Origin: an uncultured Bacteroidales bacterium
GTDB lineage: Bacteria > Bacteroidota > Bacteroidia > Bacteroidales > Paludibacteraceae
Assembly: GCA_902780235.1 (NCBI GenBank)
Contig: CACZEL010000012.1
Coordinates: forward strand, 1-52,328
Direction of reading: 5' to 3'
DNA: 52,328 bases
Under the pieces are notes generated by a model. The model saw only the letters and a program-made list of their open reading frames with translations, was not told the origin of the DNA and made no database searches. Of the stretch, positions 24,392 to 32,121 are shown in pieces. The position numbers and the translations under genes were made by a program. The number at the start of each line of letters is the position of its first letter. Positions within the stretch are counted from its first letter, which is position 1.

Positions 24392-25295
24392 TTTTTTCAG
24401 CAATGCGGAGTTTGGCGCTACGGGCTCTCGGGTTGCGCTCTACTTCTTCGGCAGAGGCTTCGCGTCCTTTCTCGATGAGGGTGAAGGGACTGAGGTTATT
24501 GCCGTAAAAATCTTTCTCGATCGTTCCTTCGAGGTTTCCGCTGCGAAGGAAATTCTTAACCAACCGGTCTTCAAGCGATTGGTAGGTGAGGATGGCGATG
24601 CGTCCTCCGGGCTTGAGCAGGTCGCGTGCGGCGACCAGCATCTCCCGTAAGGCTCCCATCTCGTCGTTCACTTCGATGCGCAAGGCTTGGAACAAGCGCG
24701 CCAACTCTTTGCTCATCTCCGCAGGAATACGCGAAGCGGCTACAAGGTCTTCCGTACGCTCGATCGGTTTCTGGCTACGCGCTTTGCAGATGTTTTTCGC
24801 AATGCCGCGACCGTTCTTCAGTTCGCCGTAGAGATAGAAGATCTTCGCCAACTCCTCTTCGCTGTATCCGTTTACGATGTCTGCTGCCGTACGTTTCGCC
24901 GTTTGGTTCATGCGCATGTCGAGTGGGGCAGAGAAACGAAAACTGAATCCGCGTTCGGGGCAGTCAAAGTGGTGAAAACTGACCCCTAAATCGGCTAATA
25001 GACCGTCAATACTTTCAATTCCGTAGTAGTCCATCCAGTTGCGCAGATACCGGAAATTGCTGTGCACGAAGGTCCATTTGGGATCGTTGATCGCATTCTG
25101 CAAGGCATCTTGGTCCTGATCGAAGGAGAAGAGGTGACCGCCATCTTGTAAACACTCCATCATAGCACGGCTGTGTCCTCCGCCTCCGAACGTGACATCT
25201 ACATAGACTCCCTCAGGCTTGATTGCCAAGCCTTCGATCGTCTCCTGTAGCATGGCAGGTATGTGATAAACATTTACCATTTGGTCATTTACCAT
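24375..25295 (-). CDS. rsmH: RsmH (MraW): 16S rRNA m4C1402 methyltransferase
   Basis: A 306-aa SAM-dependent enzyme methylating C1402 of 16S rRNA. VYHIPAMLQETIEGL (the H-P-V.L.E start pattern), DVTFGGGGHSRAMME (SAM loop), FSFRFSAPLDMRMNQ, YGELKNGRGIAKNI and ILTYQSLEDRLVKNFLR (S-LEDR signature) place it firmly. The N-terminal MVNDQMVN comes from the upstream repeat array, so M6 (MVNVYHIPAM) is a likely native start. It is adjacent to mraZ, as in most bacteria. Confidence 0.95.
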   Translation of the reverse strand: MVNDQMVNVYHIPAMLQETIEGLAIKPEGVYVDVTFGGGGHSRAMMECLQDGGHLFSFDQDQDALQNAINDPKWTFVHSNFRYLRNWMDYYGIESIDGLLADLGVSFHHFDCPERGFSFRFSAPLDMRMNQTAKRTAADIVNGYSEEELAKIFYLYGELKNGRGIAKNICKARSQKPIERTEDLVAASRIPAEMSKELARLFQALRIEVNDEMGALREMLVAARDLLKPGGRIAILTYQSLEDRLVKNFLRSGNLEGTIEKDFYGNNLSPFTLIEKGREASAEEVERNPRARSAKLRIAEKKMTKW

Positions 25296-25312
25296 TTACG
25301 ATTTTTTCATTT
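25270..25312. repeat. TCATTTAC/CATTTGG array across the rsmH start
   Basis: CATTTACCATTTGGTCATTT followed by ACCATTTACG. Encodes the MVNDQMVN N-terminus of RsmH and overlaps the last codons of mraZ. Confidence 0.8.
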
Positions 25313-25745
25313 TGGCACGGAGTCGTGCAGCAAGTTCTGTTTGACTCAACTTCTTATTTGCGAAGTTCTCCGGTGCCCAAAGGGCGAAACGATTCAACAT
25401 GCCGACAAACAGCACATCGTTCTGCGCACCGATGGTCTCAAGGTTCTTCTTCTGCAGCAAGATACGTCCCTGTCCGTCCAACTCCAAGTATTCGGCGTCG
25501 GCCATGAACTGCATGAGGATCAGCTGATCTTCCGGATCCCACTCGTCCAGCGTCTGACGCAACTGCTCCACTTTCTCGTTCCAAACGGACTCGGGGTAGA
25601 ACATCAGGCATTCGTTGTCTGTGTCGCGACGCATGACAATGCGTTTGGACTCCTCTTCCGCCAGAATCTTACGGTACACCGCCGGCACAAAGATACGTCC
25701 TTTGTCGTCCAACTTTGCCTCTATATTTCCAATGAAAGTTTGCAT
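25296..25745 (-). CDS. mraZ: MraZ: transcriptional regulator of the division cluster
   Basis: A 149-aa protein with two SpoVT/AbrB-like halves: GNIEAKLDDKGRIFVPAVYR and DAEYLELDGQGRILLQKKN, each with the DxxGR motif. MraZ binds repeats in front of its own operon and forms a ring. It starts the division and cell-wall cluster. Its leader (25746-25802) is filled by AATTTACA-type repeats, which could be its operator or only a junction array. Confidence 0.92.
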   Translation of the reverse strand: MQTFIGNIEAKLDDKGRIFVPAVYRKILAEEESKRIVMRRDTDNECLMFYPESVWNEKVEQLRQTLDEWDPEDQLILMQFMADAEYLELDGQGRILLQKKNLETIGAQNDVLFVGMLNRFALWAPENFANKKLSQTELAARLRAKMKKS

Positions 25746-25749
25746 ATGA

Positions 25750-25780
25750 TTAATTTACAATTTACAATTCACAATTTACA
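25750..25780. repeat. AATTTACA array upstream of mraZ
   Basis: On the minus strand TTGTAAA, TTGTGAA, TTGTAAA, TTGTAAA, TTAATC: 7-bp units directly before the mraZ start. MraZ in other bacteria binds direct repeats with a GTG core 5-6 bp apart; these units do not match well. Confidence 0.65.
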
Positions 25781-25802
25781 AAGCGTCCTAGTATGTTTTG
25801 TG

Positions 25803-26180
25803 CTATTTTTTGAGATTTTTCGTATTCTCAATATTTGAACGCGTATTCTTGATTATAGTTGTCAGCAGTTTGCAGATTTCTATTGCATCTCCTTTGATCG
25901 ACTCATATGTCTCTTGGTTAATGAGTTCGGAGGCATATATAACGTCAATCCAGTGACATGTCTCGTTCGCTTCTTTTAGTGCGATGCTTAACTTGTTAGC
26001 GAAGTCTGCTTTAGATACTGCGCTTGCTGCTTCACTGCAGTTGGCTCCAATGGAAGTACCGCTACGGAAGAATTGATCAGCGAGGCTATATTCTTTTTGC
26101 TCCTTTAAATATTTGGTCGCTTTCACGACGCGTTTGGTAAAAGCCTCTATTTTATCTCCTAAAATTCCAAGTCCGTACAT
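25803..26180 (-). CDS. Four-helix bundle protein (S23/IVP-like, TIGR02436)
   Basis: A helical protein of about 125 aa. The conserved core is KRVVKATKYLKEQKEY, LADQFFRSGTSIGANCSEAA and FANKLSIALKEANETCHWID, characteristic of the four-helix bundle family first seen as intervening-sequence proteins in 23S rRNA genes. The function is unknown. I start it at ATG 26180 (MYGLG) because the longer forms (26210 or 26270) read through a repeat array. It is the first gene before mraZ and has its own promoter, so it may be an inserted module at the head of the division cluster. Confidence 0.8.
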   Translation of the reverse strand: MYGLGILGDKIEAFTKRVVKATKYLKEQKEYSLADQFFRSGTSIGANCSEAASAVSKADFANKLSIALKEANETCHWIDVIYASELINQETYESIKGDAIEICKLLTTIIKNTRSNIENTKNLKK

Positions 26181-26192
26181 AACTCTTGTTAC

Positions 26193-26226
26193 CCTTTGTT
26201 CATTGTACATTATACATTGTACATTG
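26193..26226. repeat. CATTGTA 7-bp array upstream of the four-helix bundle gene
   Basis: CATTGTA, CATTATA, CATTGTA, CATTGAA units. If translated from ATG 26270 they give FNVQCIMYNEQ, which has no counterpart in the family, so they are more likely leader. Confidence 0.7.
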
Positions 26227-26236
26227 AATTCGGGTG

Positions 26237-26267
26237 CAAAGATACAAAAAATATTTGATATTCCCCA
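26237..26267 (-). promoter_or_regulatory. Promoter of the four-helix bundle/division cluster
   Basis: TATCTTTG (26244-26237) in a TTTTTTGTATCTTTGCACCC context. The -33 triplet 20 bp upstream is TGG rather than TTG. No other promoter is evident between here and murG, so it may drive the whole cluster. Confidence 0.5.
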
Positions 26268-26331
26268 CATTTCCCCACAAAAAAATTTATCAATTGTTTT
26301 ATCAACAGGTTTTCAACAATTGTATATATGC

Positions 26332-26369
26332 AATAACTCGCGTAAATTCAATGACTTACGCGAGTTATT
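26332..26369. terminator. Strong hairpin between the M6 protease and the division cluster
   Basis: A perfect 14-bp stem: AATAACTCGCGTAA (26332-26345) and TTACGCGAGTTATT (26356-26369), loop of 10. It lies 45 bp beyond the stop of the minus-strand M6 gene. There is no T-run, so it may act with Rho or as an insulator. Confidence 0.55.
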
Positions 26370-26413
26370 AACAATTTAACAAAAATGTGGGGTAAAATGG
26401 AGGATCGTGTCGA

Positions 26414-29212
26414 TTAGAGGAACATAACCTTGATCCACGGACCTTTTCTGGTCATTTTATCCTCGGGTATGTACTTGAGCAGGTACAGCGTTCCGCGACG
26501 GAATTCTTCCTCGTTGAGTTGGACGACGTTGTTTGTCGGGCTGATCGGAATACGCTTCACGATCTCGCCGTTCGTGTTGTAGATACATAGTTCGCCGCTC
26601 TTCAACGACTGAGGGATATAAACCACATGTGTCGCCGGGTTATAGCTGATTGAATCGTAGTCCAATGTCAGACGATTCGAGTCGGCTGCGCCTCCTTGCT
26701 TGGTAAAGACATAAGTTGTCATACTAAGATCACTCAAATGTTCGCTACACCCTTTGTTTTCAGAGCATTGCATCTGTATGTGATACGCTGTGTTTGGAAG
26801 CAGATCGTACGCATAGAAAATAGCATATTCTTCTGCTAAGTCTCCCTCTTGTGCCGGAATGGTTTTTTCGCGTCCTTTATAGGTATATACTATCTTCTGG
26901 TTGAAAGTCGTACAGAATGCGTCAACACAGACTCCTTCACCACCTAATGAGGTGTATTCCAAATGGAAACGACGGTAGCCTTTATTGATATCCAAGCTGC
27001 GTGTATAGGTGTATTTTTTTGTACTCTTAGTAATTTTGATATTCTCCAAGGTATCCACGCCTGCATCACCAAAAGCAATCAGTTTGATGAAACCAACCTC
27101 CGTATCCGTAGTCGCCGGAGCGCTTAACCACATGCTTATTTGAGTTACCGGCAAAGCGTATATCGGGGAAATCAGCAACTCGTTGTTCTCTTTGAACCAC
27201 ATCGAAACGGCGCCGTCTTCTTTCGCTTTGGTGGTTGTGCGATAGAAAGAGGTGTACCAACCTGATTCTTTCACATTAACCTCGTCGTCAAAGCCCTCAA
27301 AACTCTCCATGGTCGTCTCTTGACCCTCTTCCATATGGTAGAGGGTGACGTAGTAGTTTTCTGCATCCTCTTGTGGGTCCCAACGAAGTTTGAAGCTGGT
27401 TGGCGACACTTCTTCGATAGTGGTGATATTCGGTGCCTCAATCAGCGTTGGTCTAGGACTTGTGCCGCGAACGGAATACGTACCGACTTTGTTGCCTTGA
27501 CGAACGGTTATATTGCCTCGTTGGATATCGCAAACCATCTTACTTGGGCGGTAACGGACGTAGATCGGCTGCTCCATCGTGGAGTCGGCCGCAGAACGAA
27601 CGTTCAGTTTGTAGGTCCAGTTGAGGCTGTCCAAGGCAATCTGGAAACCGGATCCGCTGATCTCGATGGAAGCGTCCACTTCCGGATCGAGTCCTTCGCC
27701 TACGATGACTAACTTGCTACCCGGCGTATAAGCTTTCTTCGTGTCCGGGTTGTAGGTGCTCTCAATAACGGGCAGATCGGTCGGCAGGATCATGAAATCG
27801 CTGGACTTGAAGGTGAACGTGATGTTCTTTCCGTCTTGCGCGATGCCATAGAGCGGCTGCTCCACGATATCGCCGCTATGCAACATCGGGGTGAACTCCG
27901 TCACGTTGAACGAACCCGGGAAAGGATCGCTGGAAGCCGAATAGCCTTTGCACCCTGCTGCTTCCTCGATATCGTACAACAGCGGCGTGCTGTTGTTGGG
28001 CGTGTTGGCACCCCAACGGCTGCCGTTATAGGTGATATGGAAAATAAGCATACCCGTGCCCGGCAGACTGGAGTTATGACGGTCCCAACCGAGGTTCTGA
28101 CGGTTTTCCAACAACCAGTACTCATGCGGGTTGGCATTCTCCCAGCTGAGGTTATGATCGGTCTTGGCAATCAGATAAGCTGTGTTCGCAGTCTCCAGCG
28201 GCTCAAGGGTGTAGAAACCCGCATCTTTGAGTTGCACGGGCGTCAACCAACCGAGTTGGAAACGCTCACCAGCCGTATAGGATGGGGGAGTTTTGCCATA
28301 TCCGTTGTAACTACCGGAACACATGATGTCCCATGAACCAACGGTGTAAACACTAGATGATTCTGTGTCGTAGTAGTCGGGCAAACCGAGCACGTGGCCG
28401 AACTCATGGCAGAACGTACCGATGCCGCACATGCTTGTGCCCGTTGAACCGCGTAACTCGGAGGTACAAGCATAGTCATAGACCAGTTTTCCTTGGATGC
28501 GGTCGCCTGTCTGTACGACGCTACGGTGCGGCCAGATGGTGTTGGAGGGAGCGCCTTCCGCTTCGTTATGGCCGGCGTAATAAACGAACACGTTATCCAA
28601 ACGACCGTCGTTATCCGTATCGTATTGGGTCAGGTTCACACCTGAGTTGGCAACCAAGTTACATGCCTCCACGATCATCGAACTCGTGTGGCTGTCGTAG
28701 TAGGCATATTCCTTGCTCAGCGTAACAGGTCCGTAGCAGTCAAACTGCGGAGAGAAAACGCTATCTGAGCAAGCGATGAAATAGTCGCGTGCCGAACCGA
28801 CACCGTTGTTCTCGCTGTAACCCGACTCGGTGAGCATACGCTGGAAATCATTGAGCGTATATTTGAAACTCAGGTTGGAGAAATTGACGAGGATCACGAG
28901 GCTCTTGGGCGAACCGGTAAGGGGGTAGGAGCCGCTGATCTTCTTCTGTTGTGCCACACGACGTGCCTGTTGAGCCGCTTGCGGTACAACAGCTACCGAT
29001 TCGTCCGGAATGAACTTGTTCTCGGCCGTACGGCGTACGGGAGTGCCATCAAGCAGGGTGTAATAACTGTGGAACTCATCGCCCACTAACTTCACGTTTA
29101 CTACGCTACCGTCGGCTTGCGTTACAGCTACCGGTTCCGGCGTTGCAATAACGGCGAAAGCGCTTGCGCTACATACGAGCGCGGCTACCAAACTGATAAA
29201 ATATCTTTTCAT
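26414..29212 (-). CDS. Secreted M6-family metalloprotease with C-terminal sorting-like domain
   Basis: A 932-aa exported protease, start ATG 29212 (MKRYFISLVAALVCSASAFA signal peptide). FCHEFGHVLGLPDYYD is the HExxH zinc site with the downstream Asp of M6 (immune-inhibitor-A-like) enzymes. Upstream, TPVRRTAENKF and LVNFSNLSF are typical of the prodomain and start of the catalytic part. The middle carries an IPT/Ig-like and a fibronectin-like segment (TSFKLRWDPQEDAENYYVTL). The last 70 residues (ELCIYNTNGEIVKRIP and RGTLYLLKYIP) look like a type IX secretion C-terminal domain. It has its own promoter at 29240-29270. Confidence 0.85.
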   Translation of the reverse strand: MKRYFISLVAALVCSASAFAVIATPEPVAVTQADGSVVNVKLVGDEFHSYYTLLDGTPVRRTAENKFIPDESVAVVPQAAQQARRVAQQKKISGSYPLTGSPKSLVILVNFSNLSFKYTLNDFQRMLTESGYSENNGVGSARDYFIACSDSVFSPQFDCYGPVTLSKEYAYYDSHTSSMIVEACNLVANSGVNLTQYDTDNDGRLDNVFVYYAGHNEAEGAPSNTIWPHRSVVQTGDRIQGKLVYDYACTSELRGSTGTSMCGIGTFCHEFGHVLGLPDYYDTESSSVYTVGSWDIMCSGSYNGYGKTPPSYTAGERFQLGWLTPVQLKDAGFYTLEPLETANTAYLIAKTDHNLSWENANPHEYWLLENRQNLGWDRHNSSLPGTGMLIFHITYNGSRWGANTPNNSTPLLYDIEEAAGCKGYSASSDPFPGSFNVTEFTPMLHSGDIVEQPLYGIAQDGKNITFTFKSSDFMILPTDLPVIESTYNPDTKKAYTPGSKLVIVGEGLDPEVDASIEISGSGFQIALDSLNWTYKLNVRSAADSTMEQPIYVRYRPSKMVCDIQRGNITVRQGNKVGTYSVRGTSPRPTLIEAPNITTIEEVSPTSFKLRWDPQEDAENYYVTLYHMEEGQETTMESFEGFDDEVNVKESGWYTSFYRTTTKAKEDGAVSMWFKENNELLISPIYALPVTQISMWLSAPATTDTEVGFIKLIAFGDAGVDTLENIKITKSTKKYTYTRSLDINKGYRRFHLEYTSLGGEGVCVDAFCTTFNQKIVYTYKGREKTIPAQEGDLAEEYAIFYAYDLLPNTAYHIQMQCSENKGCSEHLSDLSMTTYVFTKQGGAADSNRLTLDYDSISYNPATHVVYIPQSLKSGELCIYNTNGEIVKRIPISPTNNVVQLNEEEFRRGTLYLLKYIPEDKMTRKGPWIKVMFL

Positions 29213-29239
29213 AAGTGCATGATTTTCCAATTTCGGCGG

Positions 29240-29270
29240 CAAAGGTACAAAAAAAATCCCACATACGCAA
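29240..29270 (-). promoter_or_regulatory. Promoter of the M6 protease gene
   Basis: Minus strand TTG (29270-29268), 20 bases, TACCTTTG (29247-29240). Full match to the consensus, 28 bp before the start codon. Confidence 0.75.
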
Positions 29271-29310
29271 GAGTATGCAGGATTTTTTTGCAATTTAATC
29301 TTTGAAAAGA

Positions 29311-30438
29311 TTATTTTTTGATCAGCACGTTGTTCGGCATAGCCTCTTTATGGATCTTGTTGGCGTTCTTGCTCATGAACGGCTCTTTAGCGGTATACTT
29401 CGGAGCTTGTTGTGCGAGCGGACCGAGGTACTCATAGTAGTACGGGCTCAACTCACCCCACTCAGCCGGCTCTTTGAGAACCCATTTTTGTTCGGTCTCG
29501 TTATAAACGATCTTCAGACCATAAGCAACATCGTCTTCCAACCACCAGTTTACATTTGCTCTGTAGAGGTATTCGGTAGTTCCTTCGTCAGTGTCGTACT
29601 CCAAGAATACACCTTTGCCTAACAGACCCAAGAAGAAGCCTTCGTATTTACCGGACGAACCGTCCCACGAAATAGCGTCAATACGAGCACCCTTGATTTC
29701 GGTAACGTCCTCAATTTTCGAGGTCTCGTCCTGCAGCCACTCAGCGTGAACCTGAGCGTTGCCCAACTTACCGGCAGGGATGCAGCCTGCATACGTGGTG
29801 TCGTTCATGTCGAACTTGTCGTAGTCAACTACATCCAGTCTTCCGGTCCAGAGGATGTTGTAGTTTTCTCCCTTACCCATATCTTCTGTGATGAGCCAGA
29901 TAGTACCCGGAGCGTCAACCCAGTAACCGGTACCGGTGATGTCCCCTGCCTCTTCGTCCAATACGATGTTGCTATCCCAGATAGCGTACGTACAAGAGAT
30001 CATGACGCAGTGAACGGTTTGACCGTTAGTCAGTTTCGCTACCAATGTGTCGTTGCTCAGAATGTCGGTTTTGTTGATGTCCCAGATCGTCCAAGCACCC
30101 CACTCGAATAACTCGTACGGGTCTTTTACGATGATGTGGCAAACAGCGCTCAGTTCACCTACTTTAGCGGTGATGTTAGCCTCGCCGATTTCCAATGCCT
30201 CGATGTTACCGTTATTAACCGATACAATCGAAGCGTCACTCGTGGTCCACGTGCAAGCAGGAGCGTCCAGCGTTGTCGGCTCGTACAGCACGGTCAGTTT
30301 TGCGGTTGCACCTACACCCAGCGTCAACTCCGTTTGCTTGAAGGAGATCTTGGTGTACTCAGTAGCTTCTTGCTTCTTGTCTTTACAGCTTACCAAAATC
30401 ATGGCAAGAGCTGCTAATACAATTAAATACTTTTTCAT
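29311..30438 (-). CDS. Lipoprotein with bacterial Ig-like (Big2) domain
   Basis: A 375-aa lipoprotein: MKKYLIVLAALAMILVSC signal, then one Big2 domain (ISFKQTELTLGVGATAKLTV and TWTTSDASIVSVNNGNIEAL, closing GEANITAKVGELSAVCHIIV). The rest, rich in Trp and Asp, has no domain I recognise. It is the third gene of the susC-susD unit, 50 bp after susD. Such third genes in Sus-like loci usually encode surface ligand-binding lipoproteins (SusE/F-like role), which is the inferred function here. Confidence 0.75.
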   Translation of the reverse strand: MKKYLIVLAALAMILVSCKDKKQEATEYTKISFKQTELTLGVGATAKLTVLYEPTTLDAPACTWTTSDASIVSVNNGNIEALEIGEANITAKVGELSAVCHIIVKDPYELFEWGAWTIWDINKTDILSNDTLVAKLTNGQTVHCVMISCTYAIWDSNIVLDEEAGDITGTGYWVDAPGTIWLITEDMGKGENYNILWTGRLDVVDYDKFDMNDTTYAGCIPAGKLGNAQVHAEWLQDETSKIEDVTEIKGARIDAISWDGSSGKYEGFFLGLLGKGVFLEYDTDEGTTEYLYRANVNWWLEDDVAYGLKIVYNETEQKWVLKEPAEWGELSPYYYEYLGPLAQQAPKYTAKEPFMSKNANKIHKEAMPNNVLIKK

Positions 30439-30488
30439 ACCAATAATTGTTTAATGATGTTAATATTTTGTTTGTTTTATTATGCTAA

Positions 30489-32102
30489 TTATTCTTCTTT
30501 TACCAACTCGGTGGTAGCCAAGTAGGGGTTGTAACGCGCCTCGGAGGTCGGGATCTGGCATTGGTATTTCTCCATGTCAGCACCCATGGCAGAGATCTCT
30601 TCGTTAGCGCGGCTGATATGGTTGGTACCTAACTTGACTTTTTTGGTCAGACGACGCAGGGTCTGCATTCCGTATCCTTCACCCCACATCTCCACGCGCC
30701 AGTTATAACCGATCGCGTTTTCGAGAGACGTAGAAGCGAGCCATGCATCGAAATCAGCGGTGGTCTTGCCTTCTGCCAGACGCTCGTAGCACAAAGCCTT
30801 GAGGTAGTTCTCAGCGGTGGTATTGTCGCCATTATGGAAGGCGGCCTCTGCTGCAATCAGGTAGGCAACTTCTATACGCATGAACACGTTGTCGCACAGC
30901 CAGTTACGATCTACTTTGTCCAAAGCGGTCTCGTTCTTGGTGGAAGGGCAGAAGAACTTACCGTCCGGGCAGTATGCGAATTTCATGTCCGGCGAGCGGA
31001 ACCAATCCTTACGTGCGTCCCAACCTGTAGCCTCAATCTGCTCGTACAGACGGCTGTCAATCGCTTTTGTATCACCGGCAGCTGCATAGCTATAAGAGTG
31101 AATATCCACTTGGCCGAAGAACGAACCGAGGGCAGTGGTGGTCTCAACCGTTACGTCCTGACCCCAGATCCAGTTCTGTGCAGTAACGTCTGCAAAACCG
31201 GTCTTGAACAGGTCGTCACGCTTCAACATCGGGTACTCGCCTCCGTCGATCACGGCTTTGGCTTGCTCCAGAGCGATGTCGAACGCGTTCTTACCGCCGG
31301 CGAAAGTGGTGCCTTCTTTATTAAGGTGGTTCAGCATCGCGTAAGCCAACATGATACGGGCTACGTCTGCGTTCACCTCTAATTTTGAGCTACGCGGCGT
31401 CAGTTTGCCGTAGTAGTCGAGCAGGTCGATAGCGGTGGTCAGATCCTCGTAAACGCGGTCATACACCTCTGTTACGGAAGCGAGGGGAGCGCCGAGCGCA
31501 CCGTTCTTCACTTCGGTCTCGGTGTAGATAGGTACAGCCGGTTCATCGTCCATGAGGTTGTCCAATGCGTCCATCGGGTTGCAGTAGTACTTGAGCAGTT
31601 CGGCATAAGCCCATCCGCGGATAGCCAATAACTGACCGTACGCATAACCGAACGCTTTGATCGTGTCCGACGGGTTCGGATCAGCACTTGCCATCGTGTT
31701 CATGATGTCGTTGACATTGCTCTCCAGATCCCTGGTTCCACGGTTGGAGAGGTTGATGATATCGTAGTAGAACGACCACAGGTAGCTGCGGGCATCGGAG
31801 TAGAAATAACCACGCTCGAAATCCTCGAACCAACCATAGCTGCTCTTCTTCATTGCCATATCACCCGACTGGATATCGCCGTACATGTCGATCGAGCGAA
31901 GGCCGAATGTACTGTGACCGCCGTATTCGTACAACTTGGAGTAGATACCCAAGATAGCACCTTCCAGTTTGTCCGGCAGTTGTTGATATTGCTCCTCGAG
32001 GAGTACGCCTCCTTCCGGATATTGGGTTAAGAAACTGTCACCACAAGAGGTGAGGGAAGCACCCAATACAATCGTTGCAAATAAATATTGTATCTTTTTC
32101 AT
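30489..32102 (-). CDS. SusD/RagB-family nutrient-binding lipoprotein
   Basis: A 537-aa SusD homolog: lipoprotein signal MKKIQYLFATIVLGASLTSC, GDSFLTQYPEGG start, helical TPR-like body (YAYGQLLAIRGWAYAELLKY is the conserved R-xxA..Y..L signature), SusD-like domain with RIEVAYLIAAEAAFHNGD and the C-terminal segment GYNWRVEMWGEG. It caps the SusC channel and binds the imported ligand on the cell surface. It lies 19 bp after susC. No glycan enzymes are nearby, so the substrate may be peptide rather than glycan. Confidence 0.92.
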   Translation of the reverse strand: MKKIQYLFATIVLGASLTSCGDSFLTQYPEGGVLLEEQYQQLPDKLEGAILGIYSKLYEYGGHSTFGLRSIDMYGDIQSGDMAMKKSSYGWFEDFERGYFYSDARSYLWSFYYDIINLSNRGTRDLESNVNDIMNTMASADPNPSDTIKAFGYAYGQLLAIRGWAYAELLKYYCNPMDALDNLMDDEPAVPIYTETEVKNGALGAPLASVTEVYDRVYEDLTTAIDLLDYYGKLTPRSSKLEVNADVARIMLAYAMLNHLNKEGTTFAGGKNAFDIALEQAKAVIDGGEYPMLKRDDLFKTGFADVTAQNWIWGQDVTVETTTALGSFFGQVDIHSYSYAAAGDTKAIDSRLYEQIEATGWDARKDWFRSPDMKFAYCPDGKFFCPSTKNETALDKVDRNWLCDNVFMRIEVAYLIAAEAAFHNGDNTTAENYLKALCYERLAEGKTTADFDAWLASTSLENAIGYNWRVEMWGEGYGMQTLRRLTKKVKLGTNHISRANEEISAMGADMEKYQCQIPTSEARYNPYLATTELVKEE

Positions 32103-32121
32103 AATTGTAATCTCCTATGGT

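Noticed and set aside
26281-26330. DnaA-box-like nonamers (TTATCAACA, TTTTCAACA) near mraZ as a replication origin
   Set aside because: Each differs by one base from the consensus, there are only two, and no dnaA, dnaN or AT-rich unwinding pattern is nearby.
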